A model generated the notes under the pieces. It did not search any database and was not told where the DNA came from. It was given only the letters and a program-made list of their open reading frames with translations. 64,000 nt of DNA, taken from Actinomyces weissii. GTDB lineage: Bacteria > Actinomycetota > Actinomycetes > Actinomycetales > Actinomycetaceae. The stretch is taken from the NCBI RefSeq assembly GCF_016598775.1, contig NZ_CP066802.1, positions 744,001-808,000 of the forward strand, read 5' to 3'. Shown piece by piece: positions 51,220 to 60,976 of the stretch (position 1 is the stretch's first letter; each line of letters starts with the position of its first letter). A program made the translations under genes and the position numbers.

Positions 51220-51889
51220 GTCCTGCGCTGGGCCACTGGGGGCGGGCAGGTGAAGAAGGCATGACGACCGGGCAACCGTGGTCTGGGCCAGGCTAGCGAC
51301 AAAAGCCCGCTATTGGAACGGTTGACGCCGCCGCCTGCCGGTGCCGTGGTGGAACTCACGCCCTGGTGGGGTGCCCAGCCTGGGTGTGTCTCGGGGTGAG
51401 CGCGCGGTCGTCTACTCCTTTTGAGTCAGTCCCAGGTCCGGCCTGGGTGGGTCTCGGGTTGCGCGTACCTCCCACACGGGACACAAGCGCCTCAAGCAGA
51501 CCATGCCCCCTACTCCTCGCCTCCACTGGTGCATTTCGGCGCGAGTGGTGCCGGAAAACCGCACCACTCGCGCCGAAATGCACAAGTCACCCCGCACCAC
51601 AGCTACACGCCATGACCACAGAAAACATCCCCTACGCCCCAACCAGAACCCGAACTAGCTACCGCACCTTGACACGCTGTATAAGGACACCTCCACCGGG
51701 AGGCGGAGCCCATGCCCCGTTCGACGGTGCTCACATCCAGCCAGAAGTCCACGCCCCGCTAGAAGTCCACGCCCCGGCGGAGCCCACGCCCCATTCGACG
51801 GTGCTCACGCCCCGCAGAAGCCCGACTCCGTCGTCGGTGGGTAGCTGGCCCCAGTCCCACTGCCCGGGCAGCCACTAGACTCCCTAGCC
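51220..51889. other. Region upstream of the ferritin-like gene with repeats, no gene
   Basis: Contains type B copy 3 (51525-51587). A 34-base direct repeat (GGCGGAGCCCAYGCCCCRTT core) lies at 51702-51735 and 51776-51809, the copies separated by short AGAAGTCCACGCCCC repeats. The helicase promoter should lie near 51080-51300. Confidence 0.55.
51525..51587. repeat. Type B 63-bp palindrome, copy 3
   Basis: Same arms as copies 1 and 2 except for one base in the left arm (ACTGGTGC for ACTTGTGC) and a different loop (cggaaaacc). The left flank GCCTCC is as in copy 1. It lies between divergent genes, so it is not simply a terminator. Confidence 0.9.
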
Positions 51890-52567
51890 ATGAGCGAGCC
51901 CACCCCTGAGTCCCGCGCCGGTGCCGCCAGTACCTCCAGCACACCCAGCAGCCCGGCTACCGTCAGCGCCGTGGTCGGGGTGGTGGCCTACTCCCGCACC
52001 GTGGCCTGCACCCGCTACGCCAAGGACGCGGACAAGGCCCCCACCATGGCCGCCCGGGTGTCCCTGATGCGCATGAGCGCCGCAGCGGTCGCCGGGTACG
52101 ACCGGGTGGCGGAGGCCGCCGCCGCCCAGGGGGTGGACGCCGCCGTCCAGACACAGCGCTTCGTGGGCTCCTTGGGGGACTTCGACGAGCGGCTGCGCCC
52201 GGCGGACTGGCCGGAGCGCATGGTCAAGACCTACCTGGCCTTCGGGCTGCTCATCGACTTCTGCATGGCCCTGGCTGACGGCCTGCCGGAGCCGCTGCGG
52301 GGCTCCCTGTTGGACGAGCTCGCTGACGAGCACCTGGGGGCGCTGGCCTCCCGCGAGCTGGTGCCCGCCATCGACGCCGACGACCAGCTCGCTGCCCGCC
52401 TGGGACTGTGGGGGCGGCGCGTCGTCGGTGAGGAGATGGGCCTGCTGGTGCGCATGCTGGGCCAGCACCCGGAGCTGGCCAGTGGAGCAGCCAGCGCCGA
52501 GGTACTGCACCAGGTCCTCTCCCAAGGGGCGGTCAACCGGATGCAGGGGCTGGGCCTGCGCGGCTGA
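51890..52567 (+). CDS. Ferritin-like fold protein (actinobacterial, tRNA-hydroxylase-like)
   Basis: A 225-residue all-helical protein of the ferritin-like-fold family found next to DEAD-box helicase genes in actinobacteria. Recognisable stretches are FDERLRPADWPERMVKTYLAFGLLIDFCMALADGL and RRVVGEEMGLLVRMLG. The di-iron ExxH motifs of true ferritins are only partly recognisable (LADEHLGALA), so metal binding is uncertain. The N-terminal 30 residues are low complexity. The function is not established. Confidence 0.8.
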   Translation: MSEPTPESRAGAASTSSTPSSPATVSAVVGVVAYSRTVACTRYAKDADKAPTMAARVSLMRMSAAAVAGYDRVAEAAAAQGVDAAVQTQRFVGSLGDFDERLRPADWPERMVKTYLAFGLLIDFCMALADGLPEPLRGSLLDELADEHLGALASRELVPAIDADDQLAARLGLWGRRVVGEEMGLLVRMLGQHPELASGAASAEVLHQVLSQGAVNRMQGLGLRG

Positions 52568-52708
52568 GCGGCGTCCTCGCGCAGCGGGTTGCGTCTTGGC
52601 AGCAGGCCCTACCGGGGTGTCTGCTTTCCGCGCGGGCGGGGCGCGGCGCGGGTATAAAGGGCAGGAGGTGGTCCACGCCACCACAGCCGTTCTCAAGGAG
52701 GAGAAGAC

Positions 52709-52933
52709 ATGCTCATCAGCCGCGAGGCCCTGGCCGTCAGATGTGACCACGAGGGTTGCGAGCGCATGGTCGCCCACCGGGTGGTGGACACCGTGCACGA
52801 CCCCGACGGCACCGCCATCGAGCGGGTGCTGGCCCTGTCCTACACGCCGGACGACGCCCTGCGTGCCGCCGAGCGGGACGGCTTCAAGATCGACGGCGAG
52901 CACGTCTTCTGCGAGAAGCACCACTGCGTGTGA
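52709..52933 (+). CDS. Small conserved-looking protein with paired cysteines, function unknown
   Basis: A 74-residue protein I cannot assign. Cys12 and Cys17 (CDHEGC) near the N-terminus and Cys68-x-x-His-His-Cys (CEKHHC) at the C-terminus could make one zinc or iron site. TCAAGGAGGAGAAGAC before the ATG is among the strongest ribosome sites in the window. TATAAA at 52654-52659 may be its -10. A long GC stem closes the gene at 52943, so it looks like a real, well-expressed monocistron. Confidence 0.75.
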   Translation: MLISREALAVRCDHEGCERMVAHRVVDTVHDPDGTAIERVLALSYTPDDALRAAERDGFKIDGEHVFCEKHHCV

Positions 52934-52942
52934 GCGCGGGAG

Positions 52943-52975
52943 GGGCGGCCAGGCGCTCCACCTGCCTGGCCGCCC
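52943..52975 (+). terminator. Terminator after the small cysteine protein gene
   Basis: GGGCGGCCAGGC...GCCTGGCCGCCC, extendable by GCGCGGG/CCCGCGC, ten bases past the stop. No T-run. Confidence 0.7.
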
Positions 52976-53002
52976 GCGCGCTGCCCGTGCGATCATCGGC
53001 GT

Positions 53003-53398
53003 GTGGACGGTGAGCAGCTGTACCAGTGCGCGCACGAGGTGGCCCAGGGGCTGCCTGGCTCCGGCCTGGAGCAGCCCTTCGGGCCCCGCTGGGACGTGTA
53101 CAAGGTGCGCGGCAAGATATTCGCGCTGCTCACCAGCTCCACCGGCCCTCAGATGCTCAACGTGAAGGTGGACCCGCCCGACGGCGTGGCCCTGCGCCGT
53201 CAGTACCCCTTCATCGCCCCTGGCTACCACATGAGCAAGCGGCACTGGGTGACCGTGACCCCGGGGGAGGGGCTGGAGACGGCGCTGGTGGAGGAGCTGG
53301 TGACCACCTCCTACCTGCTGGTGGTGGAGGGCCTGCCGCGGGCGGTGCGGCCGGTGGACCCGCAGCGCTACGCCGTCGCCGCCGGGCTGGCCGGATGA
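53003..53398 (+). CDS. MmcQ/YjbR family protein
   Basis: A 131-residue YjbR/CyaY-like-fold protein. PFGPRWDVYKVRGKIFALL, LNVKVDPPDGVALRRQYPFIAPGYHMSKRHWVTV and the TSYLLVVEGLP end are family features (small DNA-binding-like fold, function unknown). GTG start without a clear ribosome site. Its last 24 codons lie inside a 70-bp tandem duplication; the stop in the first unit ends the protein, and the second unit is untranslated. Confidence 0.9.
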   Translation: MDGEQLYQCAHEVAQGLPGSGLEQPFGPRWDVYKVRGKIFALLTSSTGPQMLNVKVDPPDGVALRRQYPFIAPGYHMSKRHWVTVTPGEGLETALVEELVTTSYLLVVEGLPRAVRPVDPQRYAVAAGLAG

Positions 53399-53481
53399 GG
53401 GCCTGCCGCGGGCGGTGCGGCCGGTGGACCCGCAGCGCTACGCCGTCGCCGCCGGGCTGGCCGGATGAGGGCCTGCCGCGG
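53327..53481. repeat. 70-bp tandem duplication of the yjbR tail
   Basis: Units 53327-53396 and 53397-53466 appear identical, with a 15-base third start at 53467-53481. Since 70 is not a multiple of three and the stop lies at the unit boundary, the protein is unaffected. Confidence 0.9.
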
Positions 53482-53506
53482 ACCCGTTCCGCCGTCAGGT
53501 CAGAGT

Positions 53507-53623
53507 GTCCAGATTGATGACGAACGCCCCAAGTCGGCTCGCGAGCAGATCTGGAACGGTGCGGTTCCAGCACTCCCGATCGAGGTCTCAACCAAGCGCG
53601 GCCGCTTTGTCATCGATTCGGAC
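53507..53623. repeat. Small element with GTCC...GATGACAA inverted ends, copy 2
   Basis: The left end GTCCAGATTGATGACGAACG and the reverse complement of the right end, GTCCGAATCGATGACAAAGC, match at 14 of 20 bases. Same end pattern as 27951-28059. The interior is lower in GC than its surroundings and includes CTGGAAC/GTTCCAG. A decayed reading frame ([17 protein letters not shown]...) crosses it but matches nothing I know. Confidence 0.4.
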
Positions 53624-53781
53624 GCAAAGGCCACAGGTACCCAGGCCACCGCCAGCCCCAGGCCACCGCCAGCCCCAGGCCACAGGCACCCAGGCCACAG
53701 ACAGCCCCCGGGCCGGGACCACCGTGGGCTGGGGCCCAGGTCCTTGCCTGCGGGCGCCCACGATTGGCTAGCCTAGGGCCC

Positions 53782-55206
<1,425 letters not shown>

Positions 55207-55517
55207 GCCTCCCGGTAGCTGCGGTCTCATAGGGGCTGCGGCTTTCTGGGGGCTGCGGCTTTCCAGTAGCAACGACGACGGCGCCCGCCTGGCCCCCTAC
55301 CGGGGCTGGGCGGGCGTCTCGCGGTGGTGCGGGACTGGGACTGCGGGCCGGGCCAGTGGTCCTGAGGACGAGGCTGTGTCAGGGGTGGGGGAGTCGACCT
55401 GCGGGGGCTGGGACCGGGCCGGGCGAGGCGCCCAGCAGCCGACGGGGCGGGGCCGGGTGAGGCGCCGTGCGGGGGCTGGAGTCGGGGCGGACGCCCCCGC
55501 CCCGTCGTCGCCCGCCC
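55207..55517. other. Convergent gap between fumC and the alcohol dehydrogenase gene
   Basis: Holds a 15-base repeat GGGGCTGCGGCTTTC at 55232 and 55249, the terminator at 55282-55316, and GC-rich repeats. No gene seen. Confidence 0.5.
55282..55316. terminator. Terminator between fumC and alcohol dehydrogenase genes
   Basis: CGCCCGCC-tg-GCCCC pairs with GGGGC-tg-GGCGGGCG around a five-base loop, 75 bases past the fumC stop. Confidence 0.6.
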
Positions 55518-56576
55518 TCAGAAGGTGGAGGTGTCGATCACGTAGCGGTAGCGGACCTGGGAGCCCACCACCCGGTCATAGGCCTGGGTGATCTGCTCGC
55601 CGCTGATGATCTCCACCTGGGGCGCGATCCCGTGGGCGGCGCAGAACTCCAGCATCTCCTGGGTCTCGGCGATCCCCCCGATCTGTGATCCCGCCAGCGA
55701 CTTGGAGCCCTGGACCAGGGTGGCCAGGTGCAGGGTGGTAGGGGCCTCGGGCAGCCCCACGTCAACGAAGCAGCCGAAGGGCCGCAGGGTGTTCAGCAGC
55801 CCGGCGTAGTCCAGGTCGTCGGCGCCGACCGTGCACAGGATCACGTCAAAGGTGCCGCGCAGCGCCTCCAGCGTCCCCGGCTCGCTGGTGGCGTGGAAGC
55901 TCTTGGCCCCGAAGCGCAGCGCGTCGGCCTCCTTGGAGCGCCCGTGGGAGATCACGGAGACCTCCGCCCCCATGGCCGCGCCGATCTGCACCGCCATGTG
56001 CCCCAGCCCGCCCATGCCGACGACGGCCACCTTGCGGCCCGGCCCGGCCCCGAAACGCTTTAGGGGAGAGTAGGTGGTGATGCCCGCGCACAGCAGCGGG
56101 GCGGCGGCCTCGAAGGGGATCTCGTCGGGGACCCGGCAGGCGAAGTGCTCGGGCACGGTGAAGCCCTGGGCGTAGCCGCCTGCGGTGGGGTTGCCCTCGG
56201 CGTCGTCGCCGTAGGTCCACAGGGTGCGCTGCAGGCCGCCGGGGGTGCCGGTGCAGAACTGCTCCTGGTCGGCCTGGCAGTACTCGCACTGGCCGCAGGA
56301 GCCCACCATGCAGCCGACACCGACCTTGTCGCCCACCTTGTGCCTGGTGACCTCGGCGCCCACCTTGGTGACCACCCCGACGATCTCGTGGCCGGGGGTC
56401 AGCGGGTACTTGGCGGGGCCCCACTCGCCTCGGGCCTTGTGGATGTCGGAGTGGCAGATCCCGGCGTACCTGACCTCGAGGTAGACCTCCTTGGGGCCGG
56501 GCTCCCGCAGCCTGACGGTGGTGCGGTGGAACTGGGTGGTGGCGTCGTCACAGGCGTAGGCCAGGACCTCGGGCAT
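55518..56576 (-). CDS. NAD(P)-dependent zinc alcohol dehydrogenase (AdhC/YahK type)
   Basis: Medium-chain dehydrogenase of 352 residues acting on primary alcohols/aldehydes, probably with NADPH. The catalytic zinc site uses Cys in YAGICHSDIH and His-Glu in TPGHEIVG; the structural zinc uses the four Cys in GSCGQCEYCQADQEQFC. The nucleotide fold is VAVVGMGGLGHMAVQIG. CTTGGAGG-type site AAGGAGG precedes ATG 56576. Upstream frame extension is ignored. It stands alone between fumC and aspA. Confidence 0.94.
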   Translation of the reverse strand: MPEVLAYACDDATTQFHRTTVRLREPGPKEVYLEVRYAGICHSDIHKARGEWGPAKYPLTPGHEIVGVVTKVGAEVTRHKVGDKVGVGCMVGSCGQCEYCQADQEQFCTGTPGGLQRTLWTYGDDAEGNPTAGGYAQGFTVPEHFACRVPDEIPFEAAAPLLCAGITTYSPLKRFGAGPGRKVAVVGMGGLGHMAVQIGAAMGAEVSVISHGRSKEADALRFGAKSFHATSEPGTLEALRGTFDVILCTVGADDLDYAGLLNTLRPFGCFVDVGLPEAPTTLHLATLVQGSKSLAGSQIGGIAETQEMLEFCAAHGIAPQVEIISGEQITQAYDRVVGSQVRYRYVIDTSTF

Positions 56577-57272
56577 GGGGGCCTCCTTGGTTGCGGGTGG
56601 GCGGTTGGCTGGCTGGGCGGGGTGGCTGTTGCCGGGCCTGTGCGGGGCCGGTCTGTTACCGGGCACGGTTCCCGACGACGTCGCCCGGGTCCGTAACAGG
56701 GCCGGTGCGCTGCGGCCAGGGCGTTGGACTGTGGCTGGGGCGGGCCCAGGCAGGTGTGCTGCGGTGTCCCGGAGCGCGCCCTGCGGTCAAGGGTGCCTGC
56801 TCCTTGCTTCCCCGGGGGAGGGGTAGGTGATCGCCGCCGGTGGAATTATGACTACGGGAACCATTCTCGCTGCTGGCTGCCTGGGGCGGGAGCACGGTGC
56901 TGGGGCCTGGGCGTCCGCTCCTGCTGCTTCGGGCTGGCGTGCAGCGTGCCCTGGGCCCGTGATCGCCTCGAGCTCGGGCTTCCCTGGCCTCGCTGCCGCT
57001 GTCGCAGCCACCGTGACGGGGGCTAGGTCCGCCGTCGTCGGCCTCCCGCCGTCTTCCGGTCCTCTCCGTCATCCGCCTCCCGCCCTCGTTCCGGCAGGGG
57101 CCTGTGCCTGACGGCGTCCGGGGCCGCCCGCTGTTTCGCGCCCTGGCGGCAGCGTCCCGGTCCTACACTTGCCAGGACATAGCAAAGGTGCCAGCCCGCG
57201 CGCCCTCGGCCCCGCCACCCGTGCGGGTCCGCCACAGGCCGCGTCAGCAGGCCGCCCGTCAAAGGAGTCGCC
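56577..57272. other. Gene-free stretch between the alcohol dehydrogenase and aspA genes
   Basis: Divergent promoter region of about 700 bp. TACACT at 57162-57167 is a possible -10 for aspA. No operator palindrome, RNA or convincing frame was found. Confidence 0.5.
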
Positions 57273-58736
57273 GTGACCACACGGACCGAGGAAGACCTGC
57301 TGGGCCAGCGTGAGGTCCCAGACGACAAGTACTACGGGATCCACACCCTGCGGGCCCTGGAGAACTTCCAGGTCTCCAAGGGCACCATGAACGACGAGCC
57401 CGAGCTCATCAAGGCCATGGTCCAGGTCAAGAAGGCCACCGCCCTGACCAACAAGGAGCTGCGCACCCTCCCCGGAGACATCGCCGACGCCATCTGCGCC
57501 GCCTGTGACGAGATCCTGCTGCGGGGCCGCTGCCTGGACCAGTTCCCCACCGACTCCTTCCAGGGCGGGGCGGGCACCTCCATCAACATGAACACCAACG
57601 AGGTGGTCGCCAACCTGGCCCTGGAGCTGCTGGGCCTGCCCAAGGGACGCTACGACGTCATCAACCCCAACGACCACGTGAACAAGTCCCAGTCCACCAA
57701 CGACGCCTACCCCACCGGCTTCCGCCTGGCCCTCTACACCCTGTCCCAGGACTTCCTGCGCGCCATCGAGGACCTCGCACGCAGCCTGCGGGCCAAGGGC
57801 AAGGAGTTCGAGTCGGTCCTGAAGATGGGCCGCACCCAGCTGCAGGACGCGGTCCCCATGACCCTGGGGCAGACCTTTGACGCCTACGCGGAGAACATGA
57901 CGGAGGAGCTGGAGCGCGTCTCCGTGGCCGCGGGCCTGCTCCTGGAGGTGAACCTGGGGGGCACCGCGATCGGCACCGGCCTGAACACGCCCCCGAACTT
58001 CCCGACCGTGGCGGCCCGCTACCTGGCGGAGGTCAGCGGCTACCCGGTGGTGCCCGCACGCAACCTGCTCGAGTCCAGCTATGACAACGGGGCCTATATA
58101 GCGCTGCACTCCACCGTGAAGCGCACCGCGGCCAAGGTCTCCAAGATATGCAACGACCTGCGCCTGATGTCCTCAGGGCCGCGCGCGGGCCTGAACGAGA
58201 TCAACCTGCCGCAGATGCAGGCGGGCTCCTCGATCATGCCCGCCAAGGTGAACCCGGTGATCCCGGAGGTCGTCAACCAGATCTGCTTCAAGGTCTTCGG
58301 CAACGACGTGGCCGTCTGCTTCGCGGCGGAGGCGGGCCAGCTGGAGCTCAACGTCATGGAGCCGGCCCTGTCGCAGTCCATGTTCGAGTCCCTGCACCTG
58401 CTCACCCGGGGCCTGGACATCCTGCGCACCCGGTGCGTGGACGGCATCACCGCCAACGTGGAGGTCTGCCGCGACGAGGTGCTGCGCTCCATCGGCATCG
58501 TGACCTACCTCAACGACGTGATCGGCCACCACCTGGGGGACGTGATCGGCAAGGAGTGCGCCCGCTCTGGGCGCTCCGTGCGCGAGGTCGCCTTGGAGAT
58601 GGGCGTGCTGGGGGAGGAGGAGCTGGACAGGATCCTGTCCACCGAGAACCTCATCCACCCCCGCTACCACGGGAGGATATACGCCGAGGGCGAGCGGGGG
58701 CTGCCGGAAGGCGTGACCCTGCGCCGCGGCGAGTGA
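57273..58736 (+). CDS. aspA: Aspartate ammonia-lyase
   Basis: Deaminates aspartate to fumarate. The 487-residue protein carries the superfamily signature [15 protein letters not shown] near 317 with the catalytic Ser, plus [18 protein letters not shown] and [14 protein letters not shown], which are aspartase- rather than fumarase-like. AAAGGAG precedes the GTG start. It is expected to feed fumarate to anaerobic fumarate reduction or, through FumC, to malate. It is convergent with padR, seven bases apart. Confidence 0.95.
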   Translation: MTTRTEEDLLGQREVPDDKYYGIHTLRALENFQVSKGTMNDEPELIKAMVQVKKATALTNKELRTLPGDIADAICAACDEILLRGRCLDQFPTDSFQGGAGTSINMNTNEVVANLALELLGLPKGRYDVINPNDHVNKSQSTNDAYPTGFRLALYTLSQDFLRAIEDLARSLRAKGKEFESVLKMGRTQLQDAVPMTLGQTFDAYAENMTEELERVSVAAGLLLEVNLGGTAIGTGLNTPPNFPTVAARYLAEVSGYPVVPARNLLESSYDNGAYIALHSTVKRTAAKVSKICNDLRLMSSGPRAGLNEINLPQMQAGSSIMPAKVNPVIPEVVNQICFKVFGNDVAVCFAAEAGQLELNVMEPALSQSMFESLHLLTRGLDILRTRCVDGITANVEVCRDEVLRSIGIVTYLNDVIGHHLGDVIGKECARSGRSVREVALEMGVLGEEELDRILSTENLIHPRYHGRIYAEGERGLPEGVTLRRGE

Positions 58737-58743
58737 CCCGCTG

Positions 58744-59268
58744 CTAGCCCATGGTGCCCAGCTCCTCGCGCAGCCACTCCAGCTCCGCGTTGCGCGCCGC
58801 CCGGGCGGTCAGCAGCATGCCCCGCCGGTAGGGGTCCTCCTCTCCGCCCAGGCGCTGGGGCCGCCCCTCCGGGCTGGTGAAGAAGGACGGCGGCGTGTCC
58901 AGCACCGCCAGCCGCCGCAGCAGCACGGTGCGCCGCTCGCGGGGGTCGGGCAGCCTGGACAGGAAGGCCAGTACCTTCATGAAGCGGGGGGTGGAGGCGA
59001 CGTCGGGGCCGGTAGCCTCCCGCAGCAGCTGGTGCAGGCGCTGGCGGCCCGCTGAGGTTATGGACAGCACCTGCTTGGCGCGGCCGCGGGCCCCGGGGGC
59101 CACGGAGCGGCTGACCAGGCCGCGGTGCTCCAGCCGGGTCAGGGCGGGGTAGAGTGCTCCCTCACTCAGCCTGGTACCAGGTCCGCCTAGTTGAATGACG
59201 CGACGACGCAGCTCGTAGCCGTGCAGCGGGCCCTCGTCCAGGAAGCCTAGGATCTGCAGCTCAAGCAT
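58744..59268 (-). CDS. PadR family transcriptional regulator
   Basis: A 174-residue PadR-type winged-helix protein. The N-terminal MLELQILGFLDEGPLHGYELRRRV, LSEGALYPALTRLEHRGLVSR and the RAKQVLSITSAGRQRL wing are standard; a C-terminal helical domain follows. It is divergent from the OpuC-type operon with 92 bases between start codons, so it is the obvious candidate regulator of that operon and of itself. The effector is unknown. Confidence 0.9.
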   Translation of the reverse strand: MLELQILGFLDEGPLHGYELRRRVIQLGGPGTRLSEGALYPALTRLEHRGLVSRSVAPGARGRAKQVLSITSAGRQRLHQLLREATGPDVASTPRFMKVLAFLSRLPDPRERRTVLLRRLAVLDTPPSFFTSPEGRPQRLGGEEDPYRRGMLLTARAARNAELEWLREELGTMG

Positions 59269-59298
59269 CCGTTCAGGTTACCTCACTGTTACATCTAA

Positions 59299-59327
59299 TC
59301 GACTCAAAAAACGGGGCGCGCTATGCT
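59299..59327 (+). promoter_or_regulatory. Promoter of the compatible-solute ABC operon
   Basis: TCGACT (59299-59304), 17-base spacer, TATGCT (59322-59327). Two GTTAC half-sites upstream (59277-59281 and 59288-59292) lie between this promoter and padR and could be regulator contacts. Confidence 0.55.
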
Positions 59328-59360
59328 GGTGCCGCACCAAGGACAGGAGAACCCTCCTTC

Positions 59361-60302
59361 ATGAGCAGCAGTATCGAGTTCGATGCCGTAACCAAGCGCT
59401 ACCCCGGGGTATCCGCCCCAGCCGTCTCCGGCTTCTCCGCCAGGCTCACCGCTGGCACCACCACGGTGCTCCTGGGATCCTCCGGCTGTGGCAAGACCAC
59501 GCTTATGCGGATGGTGAACCGCATGGTCGAGCCCACCGGCGGCCGGGTGCTGCTGGACGGGGAGGACGTGCGTGGCCAGGACCCAGTGTGCCTGCGCCGC
59601 TCCATCGGCTACGTGCTCCAGAACGCCGGCCTGCTGCCGCACCGGCGCGTGCTGGACAACATCACCCTGGTCCCCCGGCTCAAGGGCGAGGTCCGGGAGG
59701 ACTGCACGCAGCGGGCCTACGAGCTGCTGGACCTGCTGGGCCTGGACCGGGCCCTGGCCAGCCGCTACCCGCACGAGCTCTCCGGCGGACAGGCCCAGCG
59801 CGTCGGCGTCGCCCGCGCCCTGGCGGCAGACCCCGGTGTGCTCCTCATGGACGAGCCCTTCGGGGCGGTGGACCCGCTGGTGCGGCGTGAGCTCCAGACA
59901 GAGCTGATCCGGCTGCAGGCGGAGCTGTCCAAGACCATCCTGTTCGTCACGCACGACGTCGGGGAGGCGCTGGCCCTGGGGGACGAGATCTTCCTGCTGC
60001 GCAAGGGTGCCCAGGTGGCCCAGCGGGGCACCGGCCCCGAGCTGCTGGCCAACCCGGCGGACGACTTCGTCGCCAGCTTCCTGGGCCTGGACGACGCCGA
60101 GCGCCAGCTCAGCCTCCTGGAGATCGCCGGGCAGCGGGTGGTGGCGGACTCCGCGGGCCGTGCCATCGGACGCCTCGCCCCGCAGAGCGGGTCCAGCACG
60201 GGGAGCGGGAGAGGCGCGGAGGCCGGGGACGGCGTCGGCAGCACACCTGGCCCCAGCCCCGTCGTGGCGCCTGACGGCGGCCCGGGTGAGGACCACGCAT
60301 GA
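59361..60302 (+). CDS. OpuC/ProV-type compatible-solute ABC transporter ATPase
   Basis: ATPase of a glycine betaine/carnitine/choline-type importer, 313 residues. It has Walker A GSSGCGKTTLMRMVN, YVLQNAGLLPHR (betaine-subfamily Q-loop), signature LSGGQAQRVGVARAL, Walker B LLMDEPFGAVD and THD. The C-terminal tail is Gly/Ser-rich and shows no tandem CBS domains, which sense osmolarity in OpuA/OpuC. The start is ATG 59361 with AGGAG upstream. All four operon genes overlap by four bases. Confidence 0.9.
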   Translation: MSSSIEFDAVTKRYPGVSAPAVSGFSARLTAGTTTVLLGSSGCGKTTLMRMVNRMVEPTGGRVLLDGEDVRGQDPVCLRRSIGYVLQNAGLLPHRRVLDNITLVPRLKGEVREDCTQRAYELLDLLGLDRALASRYPHELSGGQAQRVGVARALAADPGVLLMDEPFGAVDPLVRRELQTELIRLQAELSKTILFVTHDVGEALALGDEIFLLRKGAQVAQRGTGPELLANPADDFVASFLGLDDAERQLSLLEIAGQRVVADSAGRAIGRLAPQSGSSTGSGRGAEAGDGVGSTPGPSPVVAPDGGPGEDHA

Positions 60303-60976
60303 CCTGGCTCCTGGCCAACCTGCCGACCGTGCGCGGTCTGGTGCTGGCGCACCTGGCCCAGGCGGTGCCCACGATCGCCGCCACCTTCCTGCTGACCCTG
60401 CCGCTGGCCCGCCTGGCCCAGCGGGTGCGGATGATCCGGGCCGTGCTGGTGACCGGCTCCTCCCTGCTCTACGCCATCCCCTCCCTGGCGCTGTTCGTGG
60501 TGCTGCCCATCATCCTGGGCACAGGTATCCGCTCACCCATCAACGTGGTGGTGGCCACCACCCTGTACGGCCTGGCCCTGCTGGTGCCCACCGCCGTCGC
60601 CGCCCTGGACGCCGTGGACCCGGGGGTGCTGGACGCCGCCACCGCCATGGGCATGGGGCGGGCGCGGCGCTTCGTCACCGTGGAGCTGCCGCTGGCTGGA
60701 CCGGCGATCCTGGCGGGCCTGCGGGTGGTCGCCGTCTCCACCATCTCCCTGACCACCATCGGCGCGGTCCTGGGGGTGCGCAGCCTGGGGCACCTGTTCA
60801 CTGACGGCTTCCAGCGGGGGATCGTCGGCGAGATCGTCACGGGCATGGTCGCCACCGTGCTGCTGGCGGTGCTGCTGGACGCCCTGGTCGTCGCGGCGGG
60901 CTGGGTGGCCCTGCCCTGGACCCGACGTCGTCGCCGGGGGACCGCTGGCGAACAGGCCGCAGGAGGGCAGGCATGA
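60299..60976 (+). CDS. Compatible-solute ABC transporter permease, first
   Basis: A 225-residue BPD-transporter permease with five or six membrane helices. SSLLYAIPSLALFVVLPIILGTGIRSPINVVVATTLYGLALLVP and the EAA loop (GVLDAATAMGMGRARRFVTVELPLAGPAILAG) are the OpuCB/ProW pattern. ATGA overlaps on both sides couple it to the ATPase and the second permease. Confidence 0.9.
   Translation: MTWLLANLPTVRGLVLAHLAQAVPTIAATFLLTLPLARLAQRVRMIRAVLVTGSSLLYAIPSLALFVVLPIILGTGIRSPINVVVATTLYGLALLVPTAVAALDAVDPGVLDAATAMGMGRARRFVTVELPLAGPAILAGLRVVAVSTISLTTIGAVLGVRSLGHLFTDGFQRGIVGEIVTGMVATVLLAVLLDALVVAAGWVALPWTRRRRRGTAGEQAAGGQA

Noticed and set aside
51669..51685. TTGACA with TATAAG as a promoter
   Set aside because: The hexamers are only five bases apart; no proper -10 lies 16-18 bases downstream of TTGACA.
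53465..53776. 103-codon frame after yjbR
   Set aside because: Begins inside a tandem duplication, crosses the GTCC-ended element and ends in Pro/His/Gly repeats; no ribosome site or homology recognised.
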